NCBI RefSeq assembly: GCF_006539565.1
Contig: NZ_BJNG01000039.1
Span: 1-64,000, forward strand
DNA from: Pseudonocardia hydrocarbonoxydans
Lineage (GTDB): Bacteria; Actinomycetota; Actinomycetes; Mycobacteriales; Pseudonocardiaceae
DNA length: 64,000 nt
Direction of reading: 5' to 3'
Shown here: positions 16,618 through 25,008 of the stretch, piece after piece
Layout of the letters: each line of letters starts with the position of its first letter
Numbering within the stretch: the stretch's first letter is position 1
Notes under the pieces: model-generated
What the model was told of the DNA's origin: nothing
Databases searched by the model: none
The model's input: the letters and a program-made list of their open reading frames with translations, nothing else
Translations under genes and position numbers: made by a program

Positions 16618-17006
16618 GGGGGCTGCTCGACACCAGCGTCTTCATCGCGGCGGAGAGCGGGCGTCCGATGCGGACCGACCTGCTCCCGGAGGAGTCGGCG
16701 GTCTCGGTCGTCACGCTGGCCGAGCTCCGGGCGGGGGTGCTGGCCGCGGTCGACGTCGAGACCCGCGCCCGGCGGATGCTGACTCTCGACGCCGTGGGTG
16801 ACGTCGAGCTGCTCGGTATCGACGAGGCGGCCGCGCACACCTGGGCGCTGATGCGTGTCGAGCTCGCCGGAACCGGTCGACGGGCGAACGTGAACGACCT
16901 CTGGATCGCCGCGTGTGCCGCGTCCCGGGACCTGCCCGTCGTGACGCAGGACGGCGACTTCGAGGCGATCGAGGGGATCGCCGGGCTGCGGGTCGTCCGG
17001 GTCTGA
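16614..17006 (+). CDS. VapC-type PIN domain ribonuclease toxin
   Basis: A 130-residue PIN-domain protein. The acidic metal-binding residues are in place: D6 (LLDTSVFI), E37 (LAELRAG), D95 (NDLWIAA) and D113/D115 (TQDGDF). These proteins cleave RNA, often tRNA or rRNA, when the antitoxin is lost. Length and gene order fit a standard type II pair. GTG start overlaps the antitoxin stop. Confidence 0.92.
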   Translation: MRGLLDTSVFIAAESGRPMRTDLLPEESAVSVVTLAELRAGVLAAVDVETRARRMLTLDAVGDVELLGIDEAAAHTWALMRVELAGTGRRANVNDLWIAACAASRDLPVVTQDGDFEAIEGIAGLRVVRV

Positions 17007-17048
17007 GGGGTTGACCCTCGACCAGGTCGAGGCGGGAGGTTCGACGGC

Positions 17049-18074
17049 GTGGAGAGCGGGAGCTGGCGCGGCATCGGGGCGATGGCCCGGGAGTCGGGCC
17101 TGACGGTGAGCGCGCTGCGCTTCTACGACGGCTCGGGCGTGTTCGGGCCCGCGCACGTCGACCCGCACAGCGGCTACCGGCGCTACGCACCCGACCAGCT
17201 CGTCGTCGCGCGCCTGGTGGCGTCGCTGCGGCGGGTCGGGATGCCGCTGGCCGGGATCCGGGAGGTGCTGGAGCACCGGCACGACCCCGATGCCGTCGAC
17301 GCCCTGCTGGCCGGGCACCTGCACCGGCTGGAACAGGGGGTGGCGGCCGCCCGTCGCGAGCTCTCCACCGTCCGCGACCTGCTCGCCCCGGAGGAGAACC
17401 CCATGACCCCCACCGTCGTACGCCTGCCCGCCGCCGACCTGGCCGACGCGCTGCGCGCCGTCCGGTTCGCCGTCGGCTCCGACCCGGAGTTCCCGGCGCT
17501 GCACGGCGTGCTGCTCGACGTCGGCGCCGACGCGGCCACGCTGGTGGCCACCGACCGCTACCGGCTCGCGGTGGCCACCGCGGCGACCCGGACGGTCGAC
17601 GGGCCGCCGCGCGCGGTCGTGGTGCCGGCGGACCTGGCCATCGACGCCGGGGACGCCGACGTCGAGCTCCGGGTGGACGCCGCCACCGTCGCGGTCGACG
17701 GCCGGGTGCACGACCTGCTGCCCGGGCCGTTCCCGGACCACCGCCGCCTGCTCCCCGCACCCTCCGACGGCGGGATCCCGGTCGACGCCGCGCAGCTGCG
17801 GGCCGCGGTCGCCGCAGGGGGGACGCGCCGCGTCGCGGGCGCCGAGGTCACGGTGCTCTCCGTGGACGCCGCGGGGCGCCTCGTGGCGGGCGCCGGGTCC
17901 GACGGGGTCGGGCTGAACGTCGAGTTCCTGCTGGAGGCCGCCGACGCGGGCGGGCCCGGGCAGCTCCGGCTCGAGCTCGACGGCCCGCTGGCCCCCGTGG
18001 CCATCCGCTCCGCCGGGTCGTTCTCGCTGCTCATGCCGGTCCGTCTGGACGAGGGGGAGCCGGTCGGGAGGTGA
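17049..18074 (+). CDS. MerR-type regulator fused to a DNA sliding-clamp-like domain
   Basis: A 341-residue two-part protein. Residues about 7-76 form a MerR winged helix-turn-helix (GAMARESGLTVSALRFYD, then GYRRYAPDQL), followed by the usual dimerisation helix. From about residue 118 the sequence resembles the DnaN beta clamp: F-A-V-x-S near 140, LHGVLLDV, LVATDRYRLAVA (165-176), and a C-terminal FSLLMPVRL. The clamp part of about 220 residues is shorter than a full three-domain clamp. It sits where MerR proteins carry their effector-sensing domain. No DNA-repair gene is adjacent, and the target is unknown. Confidence 0.82.
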   Translation: MESGSWRGIGAMARESGLTVSALRFYDGSGVFGPAHVDPHSGYRRYAPDQLVVARLVASLRRVGMPLAGIREVLEHRHDPDAVDALLAGHLHRLEQGVAAARRELSTVRDLLAPEENPMTPTVVRLPAADLADALRAVRFAVGSDPEFPALHGVLLDVGADAATLVATDRYRLAVATAATRTVDGPPRAVVVPADLAIDAGDADVELRVDAATVAVDGRVHDLLPGPFPDHRRLLPAPSDGGIPVDAAQLRAAVAAGGTRRVAGAEVTVLSVDAAGRLVAGAGSDGVGLNVEFLLEAADAGGPGQLRLELDGPLAPVAIRSAGSFSLLMPVRLDEGEPVGR

Positions 18075-18105
18075 GCGGTCGCCCGGCCCGCCGCCGCGCA
18101 CTCCG

Positions 18106-18111
18106 TAGGCT
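18106..18111 (+). promoter_or_regulatory. -10 element, leaderless-type promoter
   Basis: TAGGCT ends 6 nt before GTG 18118 of the HAD hydrolase and there is no ribosome site between. Confidence 0.5.
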
Positions 18112-18117
18112 GGGCGG

Positions 18118-18924
18118 GTGCAGGCTCCCCGATTGGTCGCGTCCGACGTCGACGGCACGCTGCTCGACCCCTTCGACCGCGTCACCCCCCGCACCGCCGC
18201 GGCGATCGGCCGGGCGGTGGCGGCGGGGGTGGGGTTCGTGCTGGTCACCGGCCGCCCGCCGCGGTGGGTGCCGCCGGTGGTCGAGGCCGTCGGGGTGGGC
18301 CGGTACGCGGTGTGCGCAAACGGCGGGGTGCTCTACGACGCCGTCGAGGACCGGGTGCTCTGGTCGCAGACCCTGGACCCCGACGCGCTGGCCGACCTCG
18401 CCCACGCCGTCGCGCAGGTGCTGCCGACCGGCGGGCTGGCCGTCGAGCGCGTCGGCGACGGGGCGCGCGGCGCGGCCGCGTTCGTCGCCGAGCCCGCCTA
18501 CCGCCACGCCTGGCCCGACTCCGACAACCTGGTCACCGAACGCTCCGACCTGCTCTCCCTGCCCGCGGTGAAGATGCTGGTGCGCTGCTCCGAGCTGAAC
18601 AGCGACGCGATGATGGCCGCGCTCGCCCCCGTCGTCGGCGACCGGGCCGACCTCACGTTCTCCCACCCCGGCGGGCTGGTGGAGATGTCGGCGCCGGGCG
18701 TCACCAAGGCCACCGGGCTGGCGGAGGTGGCCGGGCGGCTCGGCGTCGAGGTGGCCGACGTCGTCGCGTTCGGCGACATGCCCAACGACCTGGAGATGCT
18801 GCGCTGGGCGGGGCACGGGGTGGCGATGGGCAACGCGCACCCGGTGCTGCGCGAGGTGGCCGACGAGATCACCGCCAGCAACGCCGACGAGGGACTGGCG
18901 CTGGTGCTCGAACGGTGGTTCTGA
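18118..18924 (+). CDS. Cof-type HAD-superfamily hydrolase
   Basis: A 268-residue soluble phosphatase of the HAD superfamily, Cof/sugar-phosphatase subclass (C2b cap). Motif I is SDVDGTLLD (residues about 8-16) with the nucleophile Asp, motif II is LVTGRPP, and the C-terminal GDMPNDLEML supplies motif IV. Substrates of these enzymes are small phosphate esters; none can be named here. GTG 18118 is supported by a leaderless-type -10. Confidence 0.9.
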   Translation: MQAPRLVASDVDGTLLDPFDRVTPRTAAAIGRAVAAGVGFVLVTGRPPRWVPPVVEAVGVGRYAVCANGGVLYDAVEDRVLWSQTLDPDALADLAHAVAQVLPTGGLAVERVGDGARGAAAFVAEPAYRHAWPDSDNLVTERSDLLSLPAVKMLVRCSELNSDAMMAALAPVVGDRADLTFSHPGGLVEMSAPGVTKATGLAEVAGRLGVEVADVVAFGDMPNDLEMLRWAGHGVAMGNAHPVLREVADEITASNADEGLALVLERWF

Positions 18925-19007
18925 GCGCGCGCGTAGGATCGCCGTCGCCCAAGCAACCCCTGATCGGCCGGCCCGCTCGACCCCGCCCGGCCCGTGGAGG
19001 CCCCCTC

Positions 19008-19529
19008 GTGGCCCAGTCCGAAGTCCGTGCCGCCGAGCTGCGCGCCCTCAGTGCGGTGCAGCGCACCGTCGGCCCCCCGGCGGTGGTGCGCGTGGCGCGG
19101 GGCATGTCCCTGTTCGGTGAGCACGCCGCGGGCTGGCTCGCACTTGGCACCGCAGGCGCCCTGCTCGACCGGCCGCGCCGGCGCGAGTGGCTCGTCGCCA
19201 CCGCCGGGGTGGCGTTCGCGCACGGCGCCTCGATCGGCGTCAAGCGCGTGGTGCGCCGGCCCCGGCCCGACGACCCGGCCGTCGAGGTGCGGGTGGGCAC
19301 CCCGTCGACGCTGAGCTTCCCGTCGGCCCACGCCACGTCGACGACCGCGGCCGCCGTGCTGTTCGGCGCGCTGCTGCACCGGCCGCTGGTCGCCGTGCTG
19401 GTCCCGCCCATGGCGCTGTCGCGGCTCGTGCTCGGCGTCCACTACCCCAGCGACGTCGTCGCGGGCTCGCTGCTCGGCGCCGCCGTCGCCGCGGGAGCCC
19501 GGCGCGTCGCCCGGAGGAGCACCCGATGA
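19008..19529 (+). CDS. PAP2-family phosphatase (decaprenylphosphoryl-phosphoribose phosphatase candidate)
   Basis: A 173-residue membrane phosphatase with the three PAP2 motifs: KRVVRRPRP (from K79), PSAH (105-108) and SRLVLGVHYPSD (138-149). The start GTG 19008 has a ggagg site about 10 nt upstream. It overlaps ubiA by 4 bp. In M. tuberculosis the same pair is Rv3807c-Rv3806c, and Rv3807c is the proposed phosphatase that turns decaprenylphosphoryl-5-phosphoribose into decaprenylphosphoryl-ribose. That function is inferred from family and context. Confidence 0.87.
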   Translation: MAQSEVRAAELRALSAVQRTVGPPAVVRVARGMSLFGEHAAGWLALGTAGALLDRPRRREWLVATAGVAFAHGASIGVKRVVRRPRPDDPAVEVRVGTPSTLSFPSAHATSTTAAAVLFGALLHRPLVAVLVPPMALSRLVLGVHYPSDVVAGSLLGAAVAAGARRVARRSTR

Positions 19530-20446
19530 GCACCACCGACATCCCGCCCGCCGCCGTCACCCCCGCCCGCACGCCGATGGGTGTCGCGCGGGGGGTGCTC
19601 AAGACGATGCGCCCGCGGCAGTGGGTCAAGAACGTGCTCGTGCTCGCCGCCCCGTTCGCGGCGGGTGACCTGCTGCGGCCCGGGATCGGGTTCCAGCTCG
19701 CCATCGCGTTCGTGGCGTTCTCGCTGGCCGCGTCGGGGATCTACCTGGTCAACGACGCGAAGGACGTCGAGGCCGACCGCGTGCACCCCACCAAGCGCCA
19801 CCGGCCGATCGCCGCGGGGATCGTCCCGCCCGGCGTCGCGGTGGCGGTGGCGGTCGTGCTGCTGGCCGCGGCCGTCGCGCTGAGCCTGCTCGCGAGCGTC
19901 CAGCTGGTGGCGGTGCTCGCGGTGTACGTCGCCGTGCAGCTGGCCTACTGCTTCTGGCTCAAGCACCAGCCGGTGCTCGACATCTGCATCGTCGCGTCCG
20001 GGTTCCTGCTCCGCGCGATCGCGGGCGGCGCGGCCACCGGGATCGCGCTGTCGCAGTGGTTCCTGCTGGTCGCCGGGTTCGGGTCGCTGTTCATGGTCGC
20101 CGGCAAGCGCTACGCCGAGATGATGCTGGCGGAGAAGACCGGCGCGAAGATCCGCAAGTCGCTGGAGAGCTACTCGGCGTCCTACCTGCGGTTCGTCTGG
20201 GGTCTGTCGGCGACGGTGCTGATCACCACCTACAGCCTGTGGGCGTTCGAGATCCGGGAGACCGAGAACAACCCGATCTGGTCGGCGGTCTCGATCGTCC
20301 CGTTCGTGGTGGCGGTCCTGCGGTACGCGGTGGACGTCGACAACGGCAACGGGGGGGAGCCGGAGGAGATCGCGCTGGGCGACCGGGTGCTGCAGGTGCT
20401 GGCGCTGGGGTGGCTCGGGGCGCTGACGGTGGCGGTCTACGCGTGA
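19526..20446 (+). CDS. ubiA: Decaprenyl-phosphate phosphoribosyltransferase (UbiA family)
   Basis: A 306-residue UbiA-fold prenyltransferase with nine or so membrane helices. The metal/diphosphate motif NDAKDVEADRVHPTKRHRP begins at Asn76, and RPRQWVKN near the N-terminus is typical of the Rv3806c group. The enzyme joins phosphoribosyl pyrophosphate to decaprenyl phosphate, the first step to the arabinose donor DPA. Later steps are DprE1 and DprE2, encoded at 46.2-48.3 kb. It overlaps both neighbours by 4 bp, so PAP2-ubiA-rmlA-rmlB form one operon. Confidence 0.93.
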   Translation: MSTTDIPPAAVTPARTPMGVARGVLKTMRPRQWVKNVLVLAAPFAAGDLLRPGIGFQLAIAFVAFSLAASGIYLVNDAKDVEADRVHPTKRHRPIAAGIVPPGVAVAVAVVLLAAAVALSLLASVQLVAVLAVYVAVQLAYCFWLKHQPVLDICIVASGFLLRAIAGGAATGIALSQWFLLVAGFGSLFMVAGKRYAEMMLAEKTGAKIRKSLESYSASYLRFVWGLSATVLITTYSLWAFEIRETENNPIWSAVSIVPFVVAVLRYAVDVDNGNGGEPEEIALGDRVLQVLALGWLGALTVAVYA

Positions 20447-21327
20447 AGGGGATCATCCTCGCGGGCGGGGCCGGTACCCGGCTGCACCCGATCACGCGTG
20501 CGGTCTCCAAGCAGCTGCTGCCCGTCTACGACAAGCCGATGATCTACTACCCGCTCTCGGTGCTGATGCTGGCCGGGATCCGCGACATCCTGGTGATCAC
20601 CACGCCGGAGGAGCAGCCGCTGTTCCGCCGCCTGCTCGGCGACGGCGCGGAGCTGGGCCTGCGGCTGTCCTACGCCGCGCAGCCCGAGCCGAACGGCATC
20701 GCGCAGGCGTTCCTCATCGGCGCCGACCACATCGACGGCGAGCCGGCGGCGCTGGTGCTGGGCGACAACATCTTCCACGGGCCCGGCTTCGCCGAGACGC
20801 TGCGCGCCTGCATCGCGGGCGTCGAGCGGGGCGACGACGGCGCGGTCCTGTTCGGCTACCCGGTGCGCGACCCCGAGCGCTACGGCGTGGGCGTCGCCGA
20901 CGCCGACGGCCGGCTGACCGACATCGAGGAGAAGCCGGCGAGGCCGCGCTCCAACCGCGCCATCACCGGGCTCTACCTCTACGATGCCCGGGTCGTCGAC
21001 GTCGCCCGCGACCTCACGCCGTCGGCGCGCGGCGAGCTGGAGATCACCGACGTCAACCGCGCCTACCTCGACAAGGACGCCGCCCGCCTGGTCGACCTGG
21101 GGCGTGGCTTCGCCTGGCTCGACACCGGCACCCACGACTCGCTGCTGGAGGCCGGCCAGTACGTGCAGGTGCTCGAGCACCGGCAGGGTGTGCGGATCGC
21201 GTGTTTGGAGGAGATCGCGCTGGAGCGTGGCTGGATCGACGCCGACGCCTGCTACGCGCTGGGCGCGGCACAGGGCAAGTCCGGATACGGGGAGTACGTC
21301 ATGGCGGTCGCGGAGCGGCACCGGTGA
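20443..21327 (+). CDS. rmlA: Glucose-1-phosphate thymidylyltransferase
   Basis: A 294-residue RmlA. The nucleotide-binding GGAGTRLHPIT, SKQLLPVYDKPMIYYPLS, GDNIFHG and EKPARPRSN stretches are the RmlA hallmarks. It makes dTDP-glucose, the first step to dTDP-rhamnose, needed for the rhamnose of the arabinogalactan linker. GTG 20443 overlaps the ubiA stop; the 3' end overlaps rmlB. Confidence 0.96.
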   Translation: MKGIILAGGAGTRLHPITRAVSKQLLPVYDKPMIYYPLSVLMLAGIRDILVITTPEEQPLFRRLLGDGAELGLRLSYAAQPEPNGIAQAFLIGADHIDGEPAALVLGDNIFHGPGFAETLRACIAGVERGDDGAVLFGYPVRDPERYGVGVADADGRLTDIEEKPARPRSNRAITGLYLYDARVVDVARDLTPSARGELEITDVNRAYLDKDAARLVDLGRGFAWLDTGTHDSLLEAGQYVQVLEHRQGVRIACLEEIALERGWIDADACYALGAAQGKSGYGEYVMAVAERHR

Positions 21328-22286
21328 GGGTCCTGGTCACCGGCGGGGCCGGGTTCATCGGGTCGCACTACGTGCGCTCGCTGCTGGCCGGGGAGTACCC
21401 GGCCTTCGCCGGGGCCGAGGTGGTGGTGCTCGACCTGCTCACCTACGCCGGTACCCGCACCAACCTCCCCGCCGACGGCCACACGTTCGTCCACGGCGAC
21501 ATCCGCGACCCCGCCGTGGTCGGCGCCGCGATGGCGGGCACCGACGTGGTGGTGCACTTCGCGGCCGAGTCGCACGTCGACCGCTCGATCACCGGCGCGG
21601 CCGACTTCGTCTCCACCAACGTCGTCGGCACCCAGGTGCTGCTGCAGGCGGCGCTGGACGCCGGGGTCGGCCGGTTCGTGCACGTCTCCACCGACGAGGT
21701 GTACGGCTCGATCGACGAGGGCTCGTGGCCCGAGACGCACCCGCTGGAGCCGAACTCGCCGTACTCGGCGTCGAAGGCGTCGTCGGACCTGCTGGCCCGC
21801 TCCTACCACCGCACCCACGGCCTGCCGGTCTGCATCACGCGCTGCTCGAACAACTACGGGCCGCACCAGTTCCCGGAGAAGGTCATCCCGCTGTTCGTCT
21901 CCAACCTGCTCGACGGGAAGAAGGTGCCGCTCTACGGCGACGGCCTCAACGTGCGCGACTGGCTGCACGTCGACGACCACTGCCGCGGCATCCAGCTCGT
22001 GGCCGAGAAGGGCCGCGACGGCGAGGTCTACAACATCGGCGGCGGCACCGAGCTGACCAACCGCGAGCTCACCCACCGGCTGGTGGCTGCGGTGGGCGCG
22101 GACGAGTCGATGATCGAGAAGGTCGCCGACCGGCTGGGGCACGACCGCCGCTACAGCGTCGACTGGAGCAAGATCGCCGACGAGCTGGGCTACGCCCCGC
22201 GGGTGCCGTTCGAGCGGGGCCTGGCAGAGACGGTGGAGTGGTACACCGCGAACCGGGACTGGTGGGAGCCGCTCAAGGCGCGGTGA
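21324..22286 (+). CDS. rmlB: dTDP-glucose 4,6-dehydratase
   Basis: A 320-residue extended SDR. NAD binding by GGAGFIGSH (about 7-15), HFAAESHVDRS, the STDEVYG loop with catalytic Thr-Asp-Glu, and YSASKASSD with Tyr/Lys are all as in RmlB. Second enzyme of dTDP-rhamnose synthesis. GTG start overlaps rmlA (GTGA). It converges on the small toxin-antitoxin pair that separates it from rmlD and rmlC. Confidence 0.96.
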   Translation: MRVLVTGGAGFIGSHYVRSLLAGEYPAFAGAEVVVLDLLTYAGTRTNLPADGHTFVHGDIRDPAVVGAAMAGTDVVVHFAAESHVDRSITGAADFVSTNVVGTQVLLQAALDAGVGRFVHVSTDEVYGSIDEGSWPETHPLEPNSPYSASKASSDLLARSYHRTHGLPVCITRCSNNYGPHQFPEKVIPLFVSNLLDGKKVPLYGDGLNVRDWLHVDDHCRGIQLVAEKGRDGEVYNIGGGTELTNRELTHRLVAAVGADESMIEKVADRLGHDRRYSVDWSKIADELGYAPRVPFERGLAETVEWYTANRDWWEPLKAR

Positions 22287-22294
22287 TGCCCGGA

Positions 22295-22570
22295 TCAGCG
22301 GGGCCGGTAGACATCCGCCCGGTGCTCGACCCGCAACACCGTCACGAGCATGTCGGCGTCGTCGATCGCGTAGATGATCCGGAACGCTCCCCGCCGGGCG
22401 GAGTACCTGCCCCGCAGCTCGCGCGCGAGCGGCTTCCCGACGCGGCGCGGGTTGGCGACGAGGCTGCCGGTGACGAACTCGATCACGGCGGCGGCGACGG
22501 CCTCCGGAAGCGTGTTCTGGATCGTGCGGGTCGCCGCAGGCGCGAGGCGTAGGTCGTAGGGCTCACCCAC
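22295..22570 (-). CDS. RelE/ParE-family toxin
   Basis: A 91-residue RelE-fold protein (YDLRLAPAATRTIQ, then RELRGRYSARRGAFRIIY and RVEHRADVYRP). Arg60, His83 and Arg84 are in the positions of catalytic residues in RelE ribonucleases. I choose GTG 22570, overlapping the antitoxin stop by 8 nt; a longer frame upstream merely reads through the antitoxin gene. Such toxins cleave mRNA on the ribosome. Confidence 0.88.
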   Translation of the reverse strand: MGEPYDLRLAPAATRTIQNTLPEAVAAAVIEFVTGSLVANPRRVGKPLARELRGRYSARRGAFRIIYAIDDADMLVTVLRVEHRADVYRPR

Positions 22571-22838
22571 GGCGCGGGCGGAGGGCGCGGACGGCGTCGA
22601 CCCCGCGGATCCCCTCCCCGCGCGCCACCTCGGCCTCGGCTCGCCGTATCTCACCGAGGGCATCGGGGTCGGACAGGATGTCGAGCGTCTCCTCGAGCCC
22701 GGCGAGATCGTCGTAGCCGATGAGGACGGCGGCCGGTCGTCCGTTGCGGGTGACCACGACCCGCTCGTGTTCGCGTTCGGCGCGGTCGACGAACTCCGAG
22801 AGGTGGTCTCGCACGTTGCGCAGCGGCTCGACGGTCAT
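22563..22838 (-). CDS. Phd/YefM-family antitoxin
   Basis: A 91-residue antitoxin with the Phd/YefM fold: TVEPLRNVRDHLSEFV and VVVTRNGRPAAVLIGYDDL. The C-terminus is charged, as expected for toxin binding. ATG 22838 is preferred; a GTG two codons upstream falls inside the CACAATTGTG palindrome. The pair lies between rmlB and rmlD, which are convergent, so it likely inserted there without breaking either operon. Confidence 0.88.
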   Translation of the reverse strand: MTVEPLRNVRDHLSEFVDRAEREHERVVVTRNGRPAAVLIGYDDLAGLEETLDILSDPDALGEIRRAEAEVARGEGIRGVDAVRALRPRRG

Positions 22839-22841
22839 GGC

Positions 22842-22851
22842 CACAATTGTG
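22842..22851. promoter_or_regulatory. Short palindrome at the antitoxin start
   Basis: CACAATTGTG is a perfect 10-bp palindrome 3 nt upstream of the antitoxin ATG at 22838 (minus strand), in a locally AT-rich spot. A binding site for autoregulation by the antitoxin is the likely reading. Confidence 0.45.
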
Positions 22852-22933
22852 CCCCGGGAGGACCGCGGGTCGCCACACCCCGGACCGAACTCGTCTGGGA
22901 TCGTCCTCGCGCCGTGACGGTGACGGCCGACGG

Positions 22934-23767
22934 CTACGCCTGCGCCACGTACTCCGCGAGCCGCTCACGCCAGTCGGGGACGACCACGCCGGCGGCCCGG
23001 ACGCGGTCGAGGTCGAGCACGCTGTTCAGCGGTCGGGGGGCGGACTCCGGCTTGCCGGCGAAGTACTCCGCGGTGCTGGTGTCGGTGACGCGCAGGTCGC
23101 CGCGCCCCGCGAGGGCGTAGACGGCACGGGCGACGTCGGCCCAGGACGCCGGCTCGCCGCCCCCGGTGAGGTGGTAGGTGCCGAACGGGGCGCCGGTCGT
23201 CACCAGGTGGACGATCGCGGCGGCGATGTCGGAGGCGAACGTGGGGCGCCCGACCTGGTCGGCGACGACCGTCGGCTCGATCCCGCGGCCCGCGAGCCCG
23301 AGCATGGTGCGCACGAAGTTGGTGCCGTCGCCGACGACCCACGTCGGGCGGACGAGGTAGTGCCGATCCACCCCGGCGACGGCGACGTCCCCCGCCGCCT
23401 TGGACGCGCCGTACGCGCCCAGCGGGGCCACCGGCGCGTCCTCCGGGATCGGCCCGTCGTGGGCGCCGTCGAAGACGTACTCGCTGGACAGGTGCACCAG
23501 CGTGGTGCCGTGGGCCCGGGCCTGTGCGGCGAGGGCGGCCGGCCCGCCCGCGTTGGCCCGCCAGGCGTCGACGCGGCCCTGCGCGGTCTCCGCCGCGTCG
23601 ACCTTCGTGTACGCGGCGGCGTTGACGACGACGTCGAACGCCGCCCAGTCGACGCCGGTGGGGTCGGCGATGTCGCACTGTGCGCGGGTGAGGCCCACGG
23701 CGTCGGGCAGGGCGGCGGTGAGGGCGCGGCCGACCTGGCCGTTCGCGCCGAGCACGAGCACCCGCAC
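22934..23767 (-). CDS. rmlD: dTDP-4-dehydrorhamnose reductase
   Basis: A 277-residue SDR-type reductase: GANGQVGRAL at the N-terminus binds NADPH, and LSSEYVFDG, YGASKAAGD and RPTWVVGDG are the RmlD blocks with catalytic Tyr/Lys. Last step to dTDP-rhamnose. The GTG start lies 1 nt after the rmlC stop, so rmlC-rmlD are translated together. Orientation is opposite to rmlA-rmlB. Confidence 0.95.
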   Translation of the reverse strand: MRVLVLGANGQVGRALTAALPDAVGLTRAQCDIADPTGVDWAAFDVVVNAAAYTKVDAAETAQGRVDAWRANAGGPAALAAQARAHGTTLVHLSSEYVFDGAHDGPIPEDAPVAPLGAYGASKAAGDVAVAGVDRHYLVRPTWVVGDGTNFVRTMLGLAGRGIEPTVVADQVGRPTFASDIAAAIVHLVTTGAPFGTYHLTGGGEPASWADVARAVYALAGRGDLRVTDTSTAEYFAGKPESAPRPLNSVLDLDRVRAAGVVVPDWRERLAEYVAQA

Positions 23768-23768
23768 C

Positions 23769-24332
23769 TCAGGCTCCCGCCGTGTCGAGCTCGGCGAGCG
23801 CCGGGTGGCCGACGTCCTTGGCGGAGCGGATCGCGTCCTGCGGCCCGATCGGCCAGTCGATGCCCAGCGCCGGGTCGAACGCCTGGATCAGCGTGTACCG
23901 CGCGTCCGGCGACCAGTGCTCGTTGACCAGATAGGTGTAGACGACGTCCGGGGTGAGGGTCTGGTAGCTGTTGCCGCAGCCGCGCGGCACGAAGATCGCG
24001 TTGCCCGGGTGCAGGTCGAACGTCTCGACGCGACCGAACGACTCCCCGGCCCGCAGGTCGACGATCGCCGCGAACGCCCGGCCGTTGACCAGGGAGATGT
24101 ACTTGTCCCACGGCTCGGCGTGGATGCCGCGGGTGACGCCCACGTCGGCGTTGTAGGACACGTTGTTCTGCACCGGTTCGAACGGGGGGAAGCCCGCTGC
24201 CTCCAGCTTCGCGCGCTGGTAGGACTCCTTGAACCAGCCGCGGTCGTCGGTGTGCAGGACCAGCTCGACGTGCAGCAGACCGGGGATCGACGTCTCCATC
24301 ACCTTCACGGGGCCAGAGTGTCCCACCGTCAC
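23769..24332 (-). CDS. rmlC: dTDP-4-dehydrorhamnose 3,5-epimerase
   Basis: A 187-residue cupin-fold epimerase. TRGIHAEPWDKYISLV contains the catalytic His and Lys, GCGNSYQTL and VYTYLVNEHWSP the tyrosine region, and FDPALGIDWP the C-terminal acidic block. The RGIHAEPWDK segment differs from the usual RGLHYQ form, so a related epimerase is possible, but with A, B and D nearby RmlC is the best call. GTG 24332 has a gaggtg site; a later ATG is 11 codons in. Confidence 0.9.
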   Translation of the reverse strand: MTVGHSGPVKVMETSIPGLLHVELVLHTDDRGWFKESYQRAKLEAAGFPPFEPVQNNVSYNADVGVTRGIHAEPWDKYISLVNGRAFAAIVDLRAGESFGRVETFDLHPGNAIFVPRGCGNSYQTLTPDVVYTYLVNEHWSPDARYTLIQAFDPALGIDWPIGPQDAIRSAKDVGHPALAELDTAGA

Positions 24333-24396
24333 AACGGGTCACCTCACCTGCTGCGCACGGTAGGCGGGTCGGAGCAGGACGTGCGCCTCTGACCGG

Positions 24397-24402
24397 TACT
24401 GT
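24397..24402 (+). promoter_or_regulatory. -10 element, leaderless-type promoter
   Basis: TACTGT ends 6 nt before GTG 24409. It is the probable promoter of the methyltransferase-GT2-DUF2304 operon. Confidence 0.5.
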
Positions 24403-24408
24403 GGCTGG

Positions 24409-25008
24409 GTGGCAGACGGCGATACCGCGGCGGCGGCCTACACCAAGCGGTTGAAGACCAGGTCCGGTGCCGGGTGGAAGCGTGCGCTCGACGTACAGGC
24501 TCCCTATCGGTGGAACCTGAACCGACTGCTCGGCGGTCGTCCGACACTCGACGTTGGCTGCGGTATCGGACGCAACCTTGTGAACCTGCCAGTGGGGAGT
24601 GTCGGGGTCGACCACAACCCGACGTCAGTGCAGGTGTGTCGTGACGCGGGTCTGACGGCGTTCACCGTCGAGGAATTTCTCGCCCGTAAGGACCGCGAAC
24701 GCTACTCCGGGATGCTGGCCGCGCACCTGTTGGAGCATCTACCCGTCGGCGCTGGCGCCGAGGTGCTGCGCGGCTACCTGCCATTCCTTGAGCCTGGCGC
24801 AGTCGTTGTCCTGATCTGCCCCCAGGAGCGCGGTTTCGCGTCCGACCCCACCCACACCGTGTTCATGGACCAGTCCGCTTTGGCGGGAATCGTCGATGAG
24901 TTGGGCCTAGTGCCACAGCGGCAGTACTCATTCCCCTTGCCTCGTCTGACCGGCCGCGTGTTTACCTACAACGAGTTCGTCACCGTCGCGGTGGTACCGG
25001 CGGCATGA
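24409..25008 (+). CDS. Class I SAM-dependent methyltransferase
   Basis: A 199-residue methyltransferase. The SAM-binding motif is LDVGCGIGRNLVNLP (about 47-61), followed by VGVDHNPTSVQVC as the acidic loop and MLAAHLLEHLP as motif II. It is shorter than many small-molecule methyltransferases but complete. It shares a lower-GC base composition with the genes up to 30.4 kb and overlaps the next glycosyltransferase by 4 bp, so its substrate may be a glycan or glycolipid of this cluster (inference). Confidence 0.85.
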   Translation: MADGDTAAAAYTKRLKTRSGAGWKRALDVQAPYRWNLNRLLGGRPTLDVGCGIGRNLVNLPVGSVGVDHNPTSVQVCRDAGLTAFTVEEFLARKDRERYSGMLAAHLLEHLPVGAGAEVLRGYLPFLEPGAVVVLICPQERGFASDPTHTVFMDQSALAGIVDELGLVPQRQYSFPLPRLTGRVFTYNEFVTVAVVPAA

